Counted from the stretch's first letter, positions 1 to 7,932 are shown. The stretch: 64,000 nt of DNA from Sva-07 sp963710625 (GCA_963710625.1 CAVQBG010000009.1:62001-126000), one strand, 5' to 3'. Translations and numbers: made by a program. The notes: generated by a model not told the origin, from the sequence alone.

Positions 1-799
1 CGTCGACGATCAGCTTGGCGATCGCCGGGCCGGACAGATCGGGTCCCGGCATGACGAGGTCGGCGCCGGTGGCGACGGCGGCGTGAGCGAGACCCCAGGC
101 GTTGGCATGGAACATGGGCACGACGGGCAGGATCACGTCGCTCTCCCGGGCGCCCAGGTTGTCGGCGGTCATCGCTCCCATCGTGTGCAGGAACGTCGAA
201 CGGTGCGTGTACACGACACCTTTGGGATTGCCGGTGGTGCCGCTCGTGTAACACATGCTGGCGGCACGGTGCTCGTCGTCGATGCGGAACTCGACAGGAT
301 CGGCGGCGGCGAGCAGTTCCTCGTAGTCGAGCAGTTCGTGGCCGTTGAGGTCGGCGGGGATGTCGCCCTTGCCGTCGTCCATCATCACGAGGTGCTTCAG
401 CCGCTCGAACGTCGGAAGGAGCGGGGCGAGCAGGCCGAGCAGCGACCGGTCGACGAAGATCACCTCGTCGTCGGCGTGGTTGACGATGTAGGTGAGCTGC
501 TCGGGGAACAGGCGGATGTTGAGCGTGTGCAGGACACGACCGGTGCACGGCGCTGCGAAGTACAGCTCGAGGTGGCGAGCGGTGTTCCAGGCGAAGGTTC
601 CCACCCGGCCGTCGGCCGAGATGCCGAGGTTGTCGAGCACGCCGCCGAGTTCGCGGGTCCGTGCGGCCCACTCGCCGTAGCTCATGCGTTGGAGCCCCGA
701 ACCCGTCGCGGTGACGATGCCCTTGTGGGGGTGGTACTTCTCCGCTCGCTCGAAGATGTGCGGGATCGCGAGTGGAACGTCTTGCATCAGGCCTTGCAT
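1..799 (-). CDS. Fatty-acid/acyl-CoA synthetase (AMP-forming), 3' end outside window
   Basis: The minus strand reads as the N-terminal half of an ANL-superfamily acyl-CoA ligase, which activates a carboxylic acid with ATP and then transfers it to CoA. The P-loop-like motif YTSGTTGNPKGVVYTH is visible, followed by VVPMFHANAWG, which is typical of medium/long-chain FadD-like ligases. The frame stays open to base 1, so the C-terminal domain is missing from the window. I chose the ATG at 799 because TACGTT lies 8 bases upstream, although an in-frame ATG at 787 is also possible. The gene is divergent from the membrane protein gene at 864. The substrate cannot be told from sequence. Confidence 0.88.
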   Translation of the reverse strand, partial: MQGLMQDVPLAIPHIFERAEKYHPHKGIVTATGSGLQRMSYGEWAARTRELGGVLDNLGISADGRVGTFAWNTARHLELYFAAPCTGRVLHTLNIRLFPEQLTYIVNHADDEVIFVDRSLLGLLAPLLPTFERLKHLVMMDDGKGDIPADLNGHELLDYEELLAAADPVEFRIDDEHRAASMCYTSGTTGNPKGVVYTHRSTFLHTMGAMTADNLGARESDVILPVVPMFHANAWGLAHAAVATGADLVMPGPDLSGPAIAKLIVD

Positions 800-807
800 G
801 GAGGTGG

Positions 808-813
808 AACGTA
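808..813 (-). promoter_or_regulatory. -10 box for acyl-CoA synthetase (leaderless type)
   Basis: TACGTT on the minus strand lies 8 bases before the ATG at 799, so transcription would begin at or next to the start codon. No good -35 box is seen. Confidence 0.5.
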
Positions 814-848
814 TCGCACCTCGCCGTACGCCGAACCACCCGAACCGG

Positions 849-854
849 TACCGT
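849..854 (+). promoter_or_regulatory. -10 box for membrane protein gene
   Basis: TACCGT lies 9 bases before the GTG at 864, which is consistent with a leaderless or near-leaderless transcript. Confidence 0.4.
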
Positions 855-863
855 TGGACTCCT

Positions 864-1505
864 GTGACCGAGAGTGCTGCGATCGATGCGGCCGAGGTGC
901 CGCACGTGCGCCCGGCCTGGGCACCTCTGACGCTGGTCGCCTTCGTGCTGCTCGTGATCGCAACCAACATCGCGAGCGGGGTGTGGGCACGGTGGGTCGA
1001 GACGAACCCCGAGGGCCTGCTCCTGTTGTCGTCCCGCAACCGCTATCTCGCGCTCACCCTGGCCGCCGGTGTCTCGGTTCCGGTGTACGTGGTGATCGGC
1101 TTCGTCCGGATCGGCGCAGCGTTCCTCGTGTGCCACATGATCGGCCGGGCGTACCACGACGATGCGATCGGCTGGTTCCGCAAGTACCTCGGGGTGCGCC
1201 AGGACGCCATCGACTCGTTCAACCGTGGGTTCTCGAAGGCCGAGTGGTTCCTCATCCCCTTCTTCGCCGGCTCGAACATCGTCGCAGCGCTGAGTGGCGT
1301 GCACCGCACTCCGCCGGTTCGCCTCGCCGTTCTCCTGACGGTCGGCATCGCTGGCCGCTTGGCGCTGATGTGGTGGCTCGCCCGCACGTTCGAGGTCCAG
1401 CTGGTCGAGTTCCTCGAGTGGCTGCAGCGCTACCAGTGGTGGGCGGTCGGGATCTCGATCGCTTTGGTGGTGCTGGTCAACCTCCGAAACCTCCGCGGCG
1501 CCTGA
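864..1505 (+). CDS. Multi-pass membrane protein, possibly DedA/VTT-like
   Basis: This is a 213-residue protein with about four to five hydrophobic segments, including LTLVAFVLLVIATNI near the N-terminus, a central segment around AAGVSVPVYVVIGFV, and two C-terminal segments. A loop with SFNRGFSKAEWF followed by IPFFAGSN resembles the re-entrant region of DedA/VTT (SNARE-associated) proteins, but the match is weak. I chose the GTG at 864, just after a TACCGT box; longer upstream starts would run over the promoter of the divergent ligase. The stop codon overlaps the first base of a palindromic repeat. The function is unknown beyond an inner-membrane location. Confidence 0.6.
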   Translation: MTESAAIDAAEVPHVRPAWAPLTLVAFVLLVIATNIASGVWARWVETNPEGLLLLSSRNRYLALTLAAGVSVPVYVVIGFVRIGAAFLVCHMIGRAYHDDAIGWFRKYLGVRQDAIDSFNRGFSKAEWFLIPFFAGSNIVAALSGVHRTPPVRLAVLLTVGIAGRLALMWWLARTFEVQLVEFLEWLQRYQWWAVGISIALVVLVNLRNLRGA

Positions 1506-1535
1506 TTGCACCTGGGGCCAGACCCCTGCTGCAAT
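1505..1535. repeat. Palindromic REP-like element, copy 1 (ATTGC-arm type)
   Basis: The arms ATTGCACC and GCTGCAAT surround the core GGGGCCAGACCCC, which has one mismatch to the family core GGGGTC-N-GACCCC. The element begins at the stop codon of the upstream gene and has no T-run, so it is not a classical intrinsic terminator. Confidence 0.75.
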
Positions 1536-1593
1536 TCCGGCCGAAGTGCCGCCCGCCTGGGCCGAACGGGTCAGACATTGCTAGAACGACGGG

Positions 1594-2088
1594 ATGGCTG
1601 AAGTCACTCTCGGGGGCAACCCCGTTCACACGTCCGGAGATCTCCCCGCCGTCGGTGCCACCGCACCGTCGTACTCGCTGGTCGGCGCCGACCTGAGCGA
1701 GTTCGACGCAGCGGAGTTCGCCGGCAAGAACGTGATCCTCAACATCTTTCCGAGCATCGACACGCCGACGTGCGCGACGAGCGTTCGCCAGTTCAACGAG
1801 CGCGCCGCGGGCATGGACGAGACCGTGGTCGTGTGCGTCTCGGCCGACCTGCCGTTCGCGATGGGGCGGTTCTGCGGCGCCGAGGGCATCGAGAACGTCA
1901 AGGTCGGCTCGACGTTCCGCTCGGACTTCGGCTCGAACTTCGGTGTCACCCTGACCGACGGCAAGCTCCAGGGCGTACTCGCTCGTGCCGTGGTCGTGGT
2001 CGGCCCCGACGGAACGGTGAAGCACACCGAGCTCGTCCCCGAGATCGCCCAGGAACCCGACTACGACGCCGCCCTCGCCGCGTTGTGA
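1594..2088 (+). CDS. tpx: Thiol peroxidase (atypical 2-Cys peroxiredoxin)
   Basis: This 164-residue protein matches the Tpx family, which reduces hydroperoxides using thioredoxin as electron donor in the cytosol. The peroxidatic cysteine is Cys60 in PSIDTPTCATSVR and the resolving cysteine is Cys94 in GRFCGAEGIENV, the same spacing as in E. coli Tpx. The length is normal for the family. The ATG start follows a TAGAAC hexamer by 6 bases. A palindromic repeat starts on the base after the stop codon. The last 28 bases overlap the 3' end of the convergent transposase gene. Confidence 0.96.
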   Translation: MAEVTLGGNPVHTSGDLPAVGATAPSYSLVGADLSEFDAAEFAGKNVILNIFPSIDTPTCATSVRQFNERAAGMDETVVVCVSADLPFAMGRFCGAEGIENVKVGSTFRSDFGSNFGVTLTDGKLQGVLARAVVVVGPDGTVKHTELVPEIAQEPDYDAALAAL

Positions 2089-2963
2089 GTGTTACGCCAG
2101 GGGTCAGACCCCCGGCGTAACACCCTTGGCACGCCGGCCAGATCAGCGGACCGATCGACGGCGGCTGCGAATACCCGATCCTCCACGAGGCGCCGACGAG
2201 CCCGCGACAGCGCTGCGCGCAACGCACCGGAGGTCGGGATCTCGAGCGTCTCCAGGAGCGCCGGCTGGTCACACGCGCCGACCGCATCCGCCCAGCCGAG
2301 CGCCACCGAACGGGCCACCACCGCTGCGCGACCCCCATCTCCCAACCCGAGTTCGAGCACGACCAGCTGCGCCGCATCGAGCACCGCCACGAGGTCCGAG
2401 CGGTGAAGCTCGCCGTACTCAGAACGCTCGACCTTCTCACCCACGTAGGCGTCGAACGCGACGTGGTCGCCCGCGAATCGGGACAGGATCGTGTCAGTGA
2501 ACAGCCACGACGGCTTCCTCCGAAGGCCGAGATAGGCGCGGTGGCTCGACCATCGGTACCGATCGACCGAGTCGACCCCTGCCACATCGAGGGCGTTGCG
2601 GTGGATGTAGCGAGTGGTCGCGAGCAGATGCCGCTCGTCGACGATCAGCTTCGAATGGAACCGGCCACGGAACAGCGCACCGTCACGGCCCACTCGATCG
2701 TTGACATGCCGTGTGTACAGCGATCCGAATCGCTGCATTGCAGACGACAGCCCCCCGTCCGGACAATGGAGCAGCAAGTGGTAGTGGGTGTCCATGAGAC
2801 AGTAGGCATGGGTCTCGATACCGAATCGGTCATGGATGTCGGCGAGTCGAGCGCCGACCTCGGTGCGGTCGGAGTCGTCGAGGAAGACGACTCCGTGGTC
2901 GGCTCCCCGATTCATGACGTGGTGCCAGCCGTCTTCGAGGTCGATGCGCAGTGGTCGTGCCAT
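2061..2963 (-). CDS. rayT: REP-associated tyrosine transposase (RAYT, Y1_Tnp family)
   Basis: The protein (300 residues from the ATG at 2963; a GTG at 2972 would add three) is a single-strand DNA transposase of the HUH/Y1 type. It has the HUH motif His60-Tyr-His62 in MDTHYHLLLH, and the probable catalytic Tyr119 lies in TTRYIHRNA. It also has the RAYT-typical RYRWSSHRAYLG. The gene is bracketed by two exactly identical 35-base palindromes in inverted orientation (2091-2125 and 2983-3017), the arrangement known for RAYT genes and REP sequences. The frame runs through the downstream palindrome, which encodes the tail VLRRGSDPWRN, and stops antisense inside tpx. RAYTs are usually single-copy, domesticated genes that act on their cognate REPs. 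Confidence 0.92.
   Translation of the reverse strand: MARPLRIDLEDGWHHVMNRGADHGVVFLDDSDRTEVGARLADIHDRFGIETHAYCLMDTHYHLLLHCPDGGLSSAMQRFGSLYTRHVNDRVGRDGALFRGRFHSKLIVDERHLLATTRYIHRNALDVAGVDSVDRYRWSSHRAYLGLRRKPSWLFTDTILSRFAGDHVAFDAYVGEKVERSEYGELHRSDLVAVLDAAQLVVLELGLGDGGRAAVVARSVALGWADAVGACDQPALLETLEIPTSGALRAALSRARRRLVEDRVFAAAVDRSADLAGVPRVLRRGSDPWRNTHNAARAAS
2089..2125. repeat. Palindromic REP element, copy 2 (GTTACGCC-arm type), downstream of RAYT
   Basis: The arms GTTACGCC and GGCGTAAC surround A-GGGGTC-A-GACCCC-C, with a trailing ACCC. Bases 2091-2125 are identical to the reverse complement of 2983-3017. The element begins directly after the tpx stop codon and is inside the transposase reading frame. 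Confidence 0.93.
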
Positions 2964-2982
2964 GCCCACCACTCTGACGAAG

Positions 2983-3017
2983 GGGTGTTACGCCGGGGGT
3001 CTGACCCCTGGCGTAAC
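2983..3017. repeat. Palindromic REP element, copy 3 (GTTACGCC-arm type), upstream of RAYT
   Basis: This is an exact inverted copy of 2091-2125, including the unpaired central bases and the flanking ACCC that give the element an orientation. It lies between the RAYT start and the dapB stop codon, two bases past that stop. Confidence 0.93.
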
Positions 3018-3019
3018 GG

Positions 3020-3787
3020 CTACAGGAAAGGGTCGAGGGATCGAGAGAGGCCGGGGACGTCGGCGATCCTCTTGCAGGCGAGCACGACGCCGGGCATGAA
3101 GCTGTCGCGGTCGTAGCTGTCCTGGCGGATCGTCAGGGTCTGGCCCTGGGCGCCGAGGATCACCTCCTGGTGGGCGACCATCCCCCGCATGCGCACCGAG
3201 TGGACGCGGATCCCGTTCGGACCCTCGCCGCCGCGGGCGCCCTCGTAGACCTGATCGGTCGTCGGGTCGGGGTCGAACGCTACTCCACGGGCGTCGGCCA
3301 TCCGCTCGGCGGTCTTCACCGCGGTCCCGGACGGCGCGTCGATCTTGCGGTCGTGGTGCAGCTCGATGATCTCGGCGGTGTCGAAGAACGGCGCCGCGAT
3401 CTCGGCGAAGCGCATCATCAGCACCGCGGAGATCGCGAAGTTCGGCGCGATCACGCAGTTCGGACCGCCGTCGGATCCGAACGTCGACTCGAACAGAGCG
3501 AGATCGTCTGCTGTGAACCCCGTCGTGCCCACCACGGCGTGGATGCCGTGCATGCCCAACCACGGCAGCGTGTTGCGGGCGGCGTCGGCGATGGTGAAGT
3601 CGACGACGACGTCGCACGCCGCCTCGGCGAATGCGTGCAGGTGTTCGGACACCTCGATGCCCTCGACCGTCTGCCCCACGCCGAACGGGTCGACCGCTGC
3701 AGCGAAAACGAGATCGGGGTCAGCGACCACCGCCGCACAAACGGTTCGACCCATTCGTCCGGCAGCGCCGTTGACCCCGATTCTCAT
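3020..3787 (-). CDS. dapB: 4-hydroxy-tetrahydrodipicolinate reductase
   Basis: This 255-residue enzyme reduces 4-hydroxy-tetrahydrodipicolinate with NAD(P)H in the lysine/diaminopimelate pathway. The Rossmann motif GAAGRMG is at residues 7-13, and the family signature ELHHDRKIDAPSGTA carries the catalytic His and Lys. The C-terminus has SFMPGVVLACK. The ATG at 3787 was chosen because MRIGVNGAAGRMG is the classical N-terminus; an upstream in-frame start would add eight residues. The stop codon lies two bases from a palindromic repeat. There are no dap neighbours, so the gene appears to stand alone. Confidence 0.97.
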   Translation of the reverse strand: MRIGVNGAAGRMGRTVCAAVVADPDLVFAAAVDPFGVGQTVEGIEVSEHLHAFAEAACDVVVDFTIADAARNTLPWLGMHGIHAVVGTTGFTADDLALFESTFGSDGGPNCVIAPNFAISAVLMMRFAEIAAPFFDTAEIIELHHDRKIDAPSGTAVKTAERMADARGVAFDPDPTTDQVYEGARGGEGPNGIRVHSVRMRGMVAHQEVILGAQGQTLTIRQDSYDRDSFMPGVVLACKRIADVPGLSRSLDPFL

Positions 3788-3823
3788 GTGTTCAGTCTGG
3801 CCGATGCGCACGCATCGACCGCG

Positions 3824-3854
3824 ATTGCGGCAGGGGTCCGACCCCTGGTGAAGT
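3824..3854. repeat. Palindromic REP-like element, copy 4 (decayed arms)
   Basis: The core AGGGGTC-C-GACCCCT is perfect, but the outer arms ATTGCGGC and GGTGAAGT no longer pair. The element ends on the first base of the pnp stop codon and lies between the dapB start and the pnp end. Confidence 0.7.
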
Positions 3855-6313
3855 CAGCGGTGGCGACGACGGCCACCGCTGCGGCCACCACCGTCACCGG
3901 ACGGGCGATCCGACTTCGGGCCGAGGTCGCCGAGTTCGTCGGCGAGCTGCGCGTCGAAGCTGTCCTCGAAGCTCACCTCGACGACGTCGACGCCACCACC
4001 CGAGCTGGCGGGCGCAGCACCGGAGTCGTTCGAACGCTCCTTGCGGGGCGCTCGCTCGCGGCGCTCGCCCCGATCGGAGGAACCGCTCGACTCACCGGAC
4101 GAGGAGCCCTCCTTGGCCGGGGGCGGATCGCCGGCGGGGGTCAGGCTGACCTTGCCCTTGTCGTCGATCTCCTCGACGCGGACCTCGATCTCCTGGCCCA
4201 GCTCGAGCACGTCCTCGACCGAGTTGATGCGCTTGCCGCCACCCAGCTTCGAGATGTGCACGAGGCCGTCGCGGCCCGGCAGGATGTTGACGAACGCACC
4301 GAACTTGGTGATGTTCACCACACGACCGGTGTAGACGGCTCCGAGCTCGGCCTTCGGCGGATCGACGATCGCGAGGATCGCGGCCTTGGCCTCCTCCATG
4401 CGCCATGCCTCGACCGCACCGATGGTGACGATGCCGCGGGCACCGTCGTCGTCGACGCCGATGTCGGCTCCGGTCTCCTGCTGGATCGTGTTGATGACCT
4501 TGCCCTTCGGGCCGATCACTTCACCGACCTTGTCGAGGGGGATGTAGATCGTGGAGATCTTCGGCGCGGTCTCGGCGACCTCGTCACGGCTCTGCGGGAT
4601 GCAGGCGTTCATGACCTCGAGGATCTCGAGACGAGCGACGCGGGCCTGGGCGAGCGCAGCGGCGAGCACGTCGGCGGGGATGCCGTCGATCTTCGTGTCG
4701 AGCTGCAGCGCCGTGATGGCGTCCTCGGTACCGGCGACCTTGAAGTCCATGTCGCCGAAGGCGTCCTCGGAGCCGAGGATGTCGGTCAGCGTGATGTAGT
4801 CGCCGTCCTCGTAGATCAGGCCCATCGCGATGCCGGACACGTGGCCCTTTGTGGGCACACCGGCATCCATCAGTGCGAGGCTCGAGGCGCACACCGATGC
4901 CATCGACGTCGAACCGTTCGACGACATCACCTCGGAGACCAGGCGCAGCGTGTACGCGAAGTCCTCCTGGTTCGGGATGACCGGCAGCACCGCACGGGCG
5001 GCGAGCGCGCCGTGGCCGATCTCGCGGCGCTTCGGCGAACCGACGCGGCCGGTCTCGCCATTCGCCCACGGCGGCATGTTGTAGTGGTGCAGGTACCGCT
5101 TGGTGTCGTTGGGCGACAGCGAGTCGATCATCTGGTTCATCCGAGGCATGGCCATCGTGAGGACGGTCATGACCTGGGTCTCACCGCGCTGGAAGAGGCC
5201 CGAACCGTGAGCGGTCGGCAGTGCGCCGACTTCCGCGGAGATCGGACGCAGATCGGCGACGCCACGGCCGTCCATGCGGACGCCCTCCTTGACGACGCGG
5301 GCACGCATCAGCTTCTTGTTGAGCGAGCGGACGGCTTCCTTGACCATGGAGTTCTGCCCGGCGAACTCGCCCGGCTCGTCCTTGGTGCCGCAGAGCTCGG
5401 CGAGGATCTCGGCGGTGACGGCGTCGGTCGCCTCGTTGCGCTCGGACTTGTTGGCGATCGTGATGACCGGGGCGAGCTTGTCGCTTCCGGCCTTCTCGAC
5501 GGCGGCGAAGATCTCCGGCGTGTAGTCGAGGACCGGGGTCCACTTCATCGGGGTGATCGGGCCATGAGTGGCGATCACCGAGGCGACGAGCTGGCGCTGC
5601 AGGGCGATCGACTCCTTGATCCACACCTTGCAGGCATCGAGGCCGTCGGCGAGCACTTCCTCGGTGACCTTCTTGGCGCCGTCGTCGTAGTAATAGAACG
5701 CGTTCTCGGAACCGCCGGCCTCGACCATCATCACGGCGACGTCGCCGTTGTCGAGTTCACGGCCGGCAACGACCAGCTCGAAGGTGCCGTTCTCGGCCTC
5801 TTCGTAGGTGGGGTGCGGGATCCACTCGCCACTCTGGCTGTACGCCATGCGGATCGCGCCGATCGGGCCCTCGAACGGGATGCCCGAGATCATCAGCGCC
5901 GCGGACGCGGCATTGATCGACAGCACGTCGTGCGGGTTGACCTGGTCGGCGCCCATCACGGTCGTGACGACCTGGGTCTCGTTGCGGAACCCGTCGGGGA
6001 ACGACGGGCGCAGCGGCCGGTCGGTGAGACGGCAGGTGAGGATGGCGTCCTCGGTCGGGCGTCCTTCACGACGGAAGAACGAGCCGGGGATCTTGCCGGC
6101 CGCATAGGCCCGCTCCTCGACGTCGACCGTCAGGGGGAAGAAGTCCATGCCGTCACGCACGCTCTTGGCGGCGTTGGCGGTGGTGAGGACCTTCGTGCCA
6201 CCGATCGATGCCACGACGGCACCCATCGACTGGGGGGCGAACTTGCCCGTCTCGAAGGTCAGGGTCTTCTCGGTTCCGGACACGGGTCCGGACACGATGA
6301 TTGGGTCAGCCAC
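3854..6313 (-). CDS. pnp: Polyribonucleotide nucleotidyltransferase (PNPase)
   Basis: This 819-residue exoribonuclease degrades RNA 3' to 5' by phosphorolysis. Two RNase PH-like domains occupy roughly the first 550 residues. They are followed by a KH domain (YIPLDKVGEVIGPKGK, near residue 590) and an S1 domain (TGRVVNITKFGAFVNILPG, near 655). A long low-complexity Ser/Gly/Arg-rich tail ends in GGRRRHR, longer than in E. coli. Translation starts at the GTG at 6313, with the Shine-Dalgarno AAAGGAG at 6319-6325 five bases upstream. A perfect 8-bp hairpin lies just upstream in the leader. rpsO precedes it, the common rpsO-pnp order. Confidence 0.98.
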   Translation of the reverse strand: MADPIIVSGPVSGTEKTLTFETGKFAPQSMGAVVASIGGTKVLTTANAAKSVRDGMDFFPLTVDVEERAYAAGKIPGSFFRREGRPTEDAILTCRLTDRPLRPSFPDGFRNETQVVTTVMGADQVNPHDVLSINAASAALMISGIPFEGPIGAIRMAYSQSGEWIPHPTYEEAENGTFELVVAGRELDNGDVAVMMVEAGGSENAFYYYDDGAKKVTEEVLADGLDACKVWIKESIALQRQLVASVIATHGPITPMKWTPVLDYTPEIFAAVEKAGSDKLAPVITIANKSERNEATDAVTAEILAELCGTKDEPGEFAGQNSMVKEAVRSLNKKLMRARVVKEGVRMDGRGVADLRPISAEVGALPTAHGSGLFQRGETQVMTVLTMAMPRMNQMIDSLSPNDTKRYLHHYNMPPWANGETGRVGSPKRREIGHGALAARAVLPVIPNQEDFAYTLRLVSEVMSSNGSTSMASVCASSLALMDAGVPTKGHVSGIAMGLIYEDGDYITLTDILGSEDAFGDMDFKVAGTEDAITALQLDTKIDGIPADVLAAALAQARVARLEILEVMNACIPQSRDEVAETAPKISTIYIPLDKVGEVIGPKGKVINTIQQETGADIGVDDDGARGIVTIGAVEAWRMEEAKAAILAIVDPPKAELGAVYTGRVVNITKFGAFVNILPGRDGLVHISKLGGGKRINSVEDVLELGQEIEVRVEEIDDKGKVSLTPAGDPPPAKEGSSSGESSGSSDRGERRERAPRKERSNDSGAAPASSGGGVDVVEVSFEDSFDAQLADELGDLGPKSDRPSGDGGGRSGGRRRHR

Positions 6314-6330
6314 AAGGGCTCCTTTCGTGT

Positions 6331-6350
6331 GCAGTCCCCCTCGGGACTGC
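6331..6350 (-). promoter_or_regulatory. Leader hairpin just upstream of pnp
   Basis: GCAGTCCC and GGGACTGC form a perfect 8-bp stem with a 4-base loop, ending about 18 bases before the pnp start codon and 5 bases before the Shine-Dalgarno. In E. coli a leader stem-loop mediates RNase III/PNPase autoregulation. A similar role here is an inference from position only. Confidence 0.5.
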
Positions 6351-6671
6351 GCCTCTGGAGCGATCGGCCGGTTCCCAGTTGGTCAACCCGACATCGCGTC
6401 AACCCGGTAGGGCGGCGGTTCGGATTCAGCAACCGGCAACCGACAACGGTTCGCTCATGTTGCGGGGCCGGACGTTCCGGCTCCAAGGGGAGAGCCTACC
6501 TTGACCCAGGCAGCAAACCGCGGCACGTCGACCACCCACATGGACGCGTCGCGACACTCACCACGACGAAGCCGATTCAGCATCCCGAGGCGGGATCAGA
6601 TGGTTCGAGGACAAGGCGCGCAGCGAGGATGTTGCCTCGAGGCGACGACGAGCCTGCGGAACGCAGTCATC
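6351..6671. other. rpsO-pnp intergenic region, no gene seen
   Basis: About 320 bases lie between the rpsO end and the pnp leader hairpin. No reading frame here has recognisable protein character on either strand. It probably carries the pnp promoter on the minus strand, but I cannot point to a convincing -10/-35 pair. Confidence 0.5.
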
Positions 6672-6685
6672 GGGCCATCTGGCCC
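6672..6685 (-). terminator. Short hairpin after rpsO
   Basis: GGGCCA-TC-TGGCCC forms a 6-bp stem 8 bases after the rpsO stop codon. There is no T-run, so it is a weak candidate for termination or for an RNA-processing site between rpsO and pnp. Confidence 0.35.
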
Positions 6686-6693
6686 GCCGCCCA

Positions 6694-6972
6694 CTACCTG
6701 CGGAGGCCTTGGTCCGCGATGATCTTGCGGTAGCGCTCGACGTCGATCGATTTGACGTAGTCGAGCATGCGACGGCGACGGCCGACGAGCATCAGCAGGC
6801 CGCGGCGGCTGTGGTGGTCCTTCTTGTGGACCTTGAGGTGCTCGGTGAGGTGCGTGATGCGCTCGGTGAGCAGTGCGATCTGCACCTCGGGCGAGCCGGT
6901 GTCGGTCTCGTGGGTGCGGTACTTCTCGATCGTCGCCGCGGTGTTCGGCGTGGTGTCGGCCAGATCAGCCAT
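6694..6972 (-). CDS. rpsO: 30S ribosomal protein S15
   Basis: This 92-residue protein binds the central domain of 16S rRNA and bridges to the 50S subunit. Signature stretches are DTGSPEVQIALLTERI and HKKDHHSRRGLLMLVGRRRR, with the usual length. The ATG at 6972 follows a GGAAGG about 12 bases upstream. An imperfect hairpin (around 6986-7007, GCCGCCGGA paired with TCCGGTGGC) lies in the leader, where S15 autoregulatory structures are found in other bacteria. pnp lies downstream on the same strand. Confidence 0.98.
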   Translation of the reverse strand: MADLADTTPNTAATIEKYRTHETDTGSPEVQIALLTERITHLTEHLKVHKKDHHSRRGLLMLVGRRRRMLDYVKSIDVERYRKIIADQGLRR

Positions 6973-7153
6973 GGGTGTGTCGCCTTCCGGTTGGTGCCGC
7001 CGGACGGTCCGGTGGCACGGAGGTCGCAGACCGCTCCGGTTGGAGTGCGCTGCATCACGCTCGCGCCGGACGATCCAGCCCGAACGGACAACGCAATGCT
7101 ACGGCGCCGCCGACGTCGCCACAACGGTCGGGTCCGCGGAACGACCGGCCGGA

Positions 7154-7159
7154 TACGCT
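7154..7159 (+). promoter_or_regulatory. -10 box for ABC importer operon (leaderless type)
   Basis: TACGCT lies 8 bases before the GTG at 7168. Confidence 0.45.
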
Positions 7160-7167
7160 CGCTCGTC

Positions 7168-7932
7168 GTGCCTGCCCGGATCGAGCTGCGAGACGTCTCG
7201 AAGTCGTTCGGGTCCCTCGCCGCGCTGGCGCCGGTGACCCTCGACGTCGGCGAGGGTGAGACCGTCACGCTGCTGGGACCATCGGGTTGCGGCAAGACCA
7301 CGCTGCTCCGTCTGATCGCAGGCCTGGAGCGCCCGACCAGTGGCAGCATCGTGGTCAACGGGTTGAGCCCCGCCGACGCACGTCGCCACAAGCAGATCGG
7401 ATTCATCCCCCAGTCGCCGGCCCTGCTGCCCTGGCGTACCGTCGAGGCGAACGCCCGGTTGCTCCTCGACATCAACCGCGCCAACTCGCCGACCACGCCC
7501 AGCGTGTCGGTCGGGGATCTGCTCGACGAGGTCGGCCTCGGCGAGTTCCGTGACGCCTTCCCCCACGAGCTGTCGGGCGGCATGCAGCAGCGGGTGGGGC
7601 TCGTCCGGGCATTCGCACTCGATGCGCCGATCCTGCTGATGGACGAACCGTTTGCCGCCCTCGACGAGATGACGCGGACCGACATGCGGCACCTGCTCGG
7701 GCGACTGAGCGAGCCGCTCGGCACGACCGTCGTGTTCGTCACCCACTCGATCCCCGAGGCGACCTTCCTCTCCGATCGGGTGGCGGTGATGTCGTCTCGG
7801 CCCGGCCGCGTGACCGAGGACATCGCCATCGAGCTGCCGCACCCACGCCACCCCGACATCGAGGACACCGACGACTTCTTCCACGTCACCACGCGCCTGC
7901 GCGGCGCGCTCAGCGACGGGATGAACCGATGA
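7168..7932 (+). CDS. ABC transporter ATP-binding protein (nitrate/sulfonate/thiamine-precursor type)
   Basis: This 254-residue ATPase powers import by the membrane protein encoded next to it. It shows Walker A GPSGCGKTT, Q-loop FIPQSPALLPW, signature LSGGMQQRVG, Walker B ILLMDEPFA and the H-loop VTHSIPEA. The IPQS..LLPWRTV stretch is typical of the SsuB/TauB/ThiZ group. The GTG at 7168 gives MPARIELRDVSKSFG and sits behind TACGCT. Its stop overlaps the start of the permease gene in ATGA, indicating translational coupling. Confidence 0.93.
   Translation: MPARIELRDVSKSFGSLAALAPVTLDVGEGETVTLLGPSGCGKTTLLRLIAGLERPTSGSIVVNGLSPADARRHKQIGFIPQSPALLPWRTVEANARLLLDINRANSPTTPSVSVGDLLDEVGLGEFRDAFPHELSGGMQQRVGLVRAFALDAPILLMDEPFAALDEMTRTDMRHLLGRLSEPLGTTVVFVTHSIPEATFLSDRVAVMSSRPGRVTEDIAIELPHPRHPDIEDTDDFFHVTTRLRGALSDGMNR

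Noticed and set aside
83..1696. Long plus-strand frame across the start of the window
   Set aside because: It is antisense to the truncated CoA ligase and out of frame with the membrane protein and tpx; there is no protein signature.
2061..3017. Complete IS200/IS605-type insertion sequence
   Set aside because: There is no TnpB, and the protein has RAYT-specific motifs (RYRWSSHRAYLG). The flanking palindromes are REP-like and dispersed beyond the locus.
3170..6733. Very long open frame on the plus strand opposite pnp
   Set aside because: It is the antisense shadow of pnp. GC-rich codon bias keeps the opposite frame open; the translation has no domain motifs, while the minus strand encodes a complete PNPase.
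6973..7167. Riboswitch (FMN or TPP) ahead of the ABC importer
   Set aside because: No conserved FMN- or TPP-element sequence is visible, and a -10 box lies 8 bases from the start codon, leaving no room for a leader.
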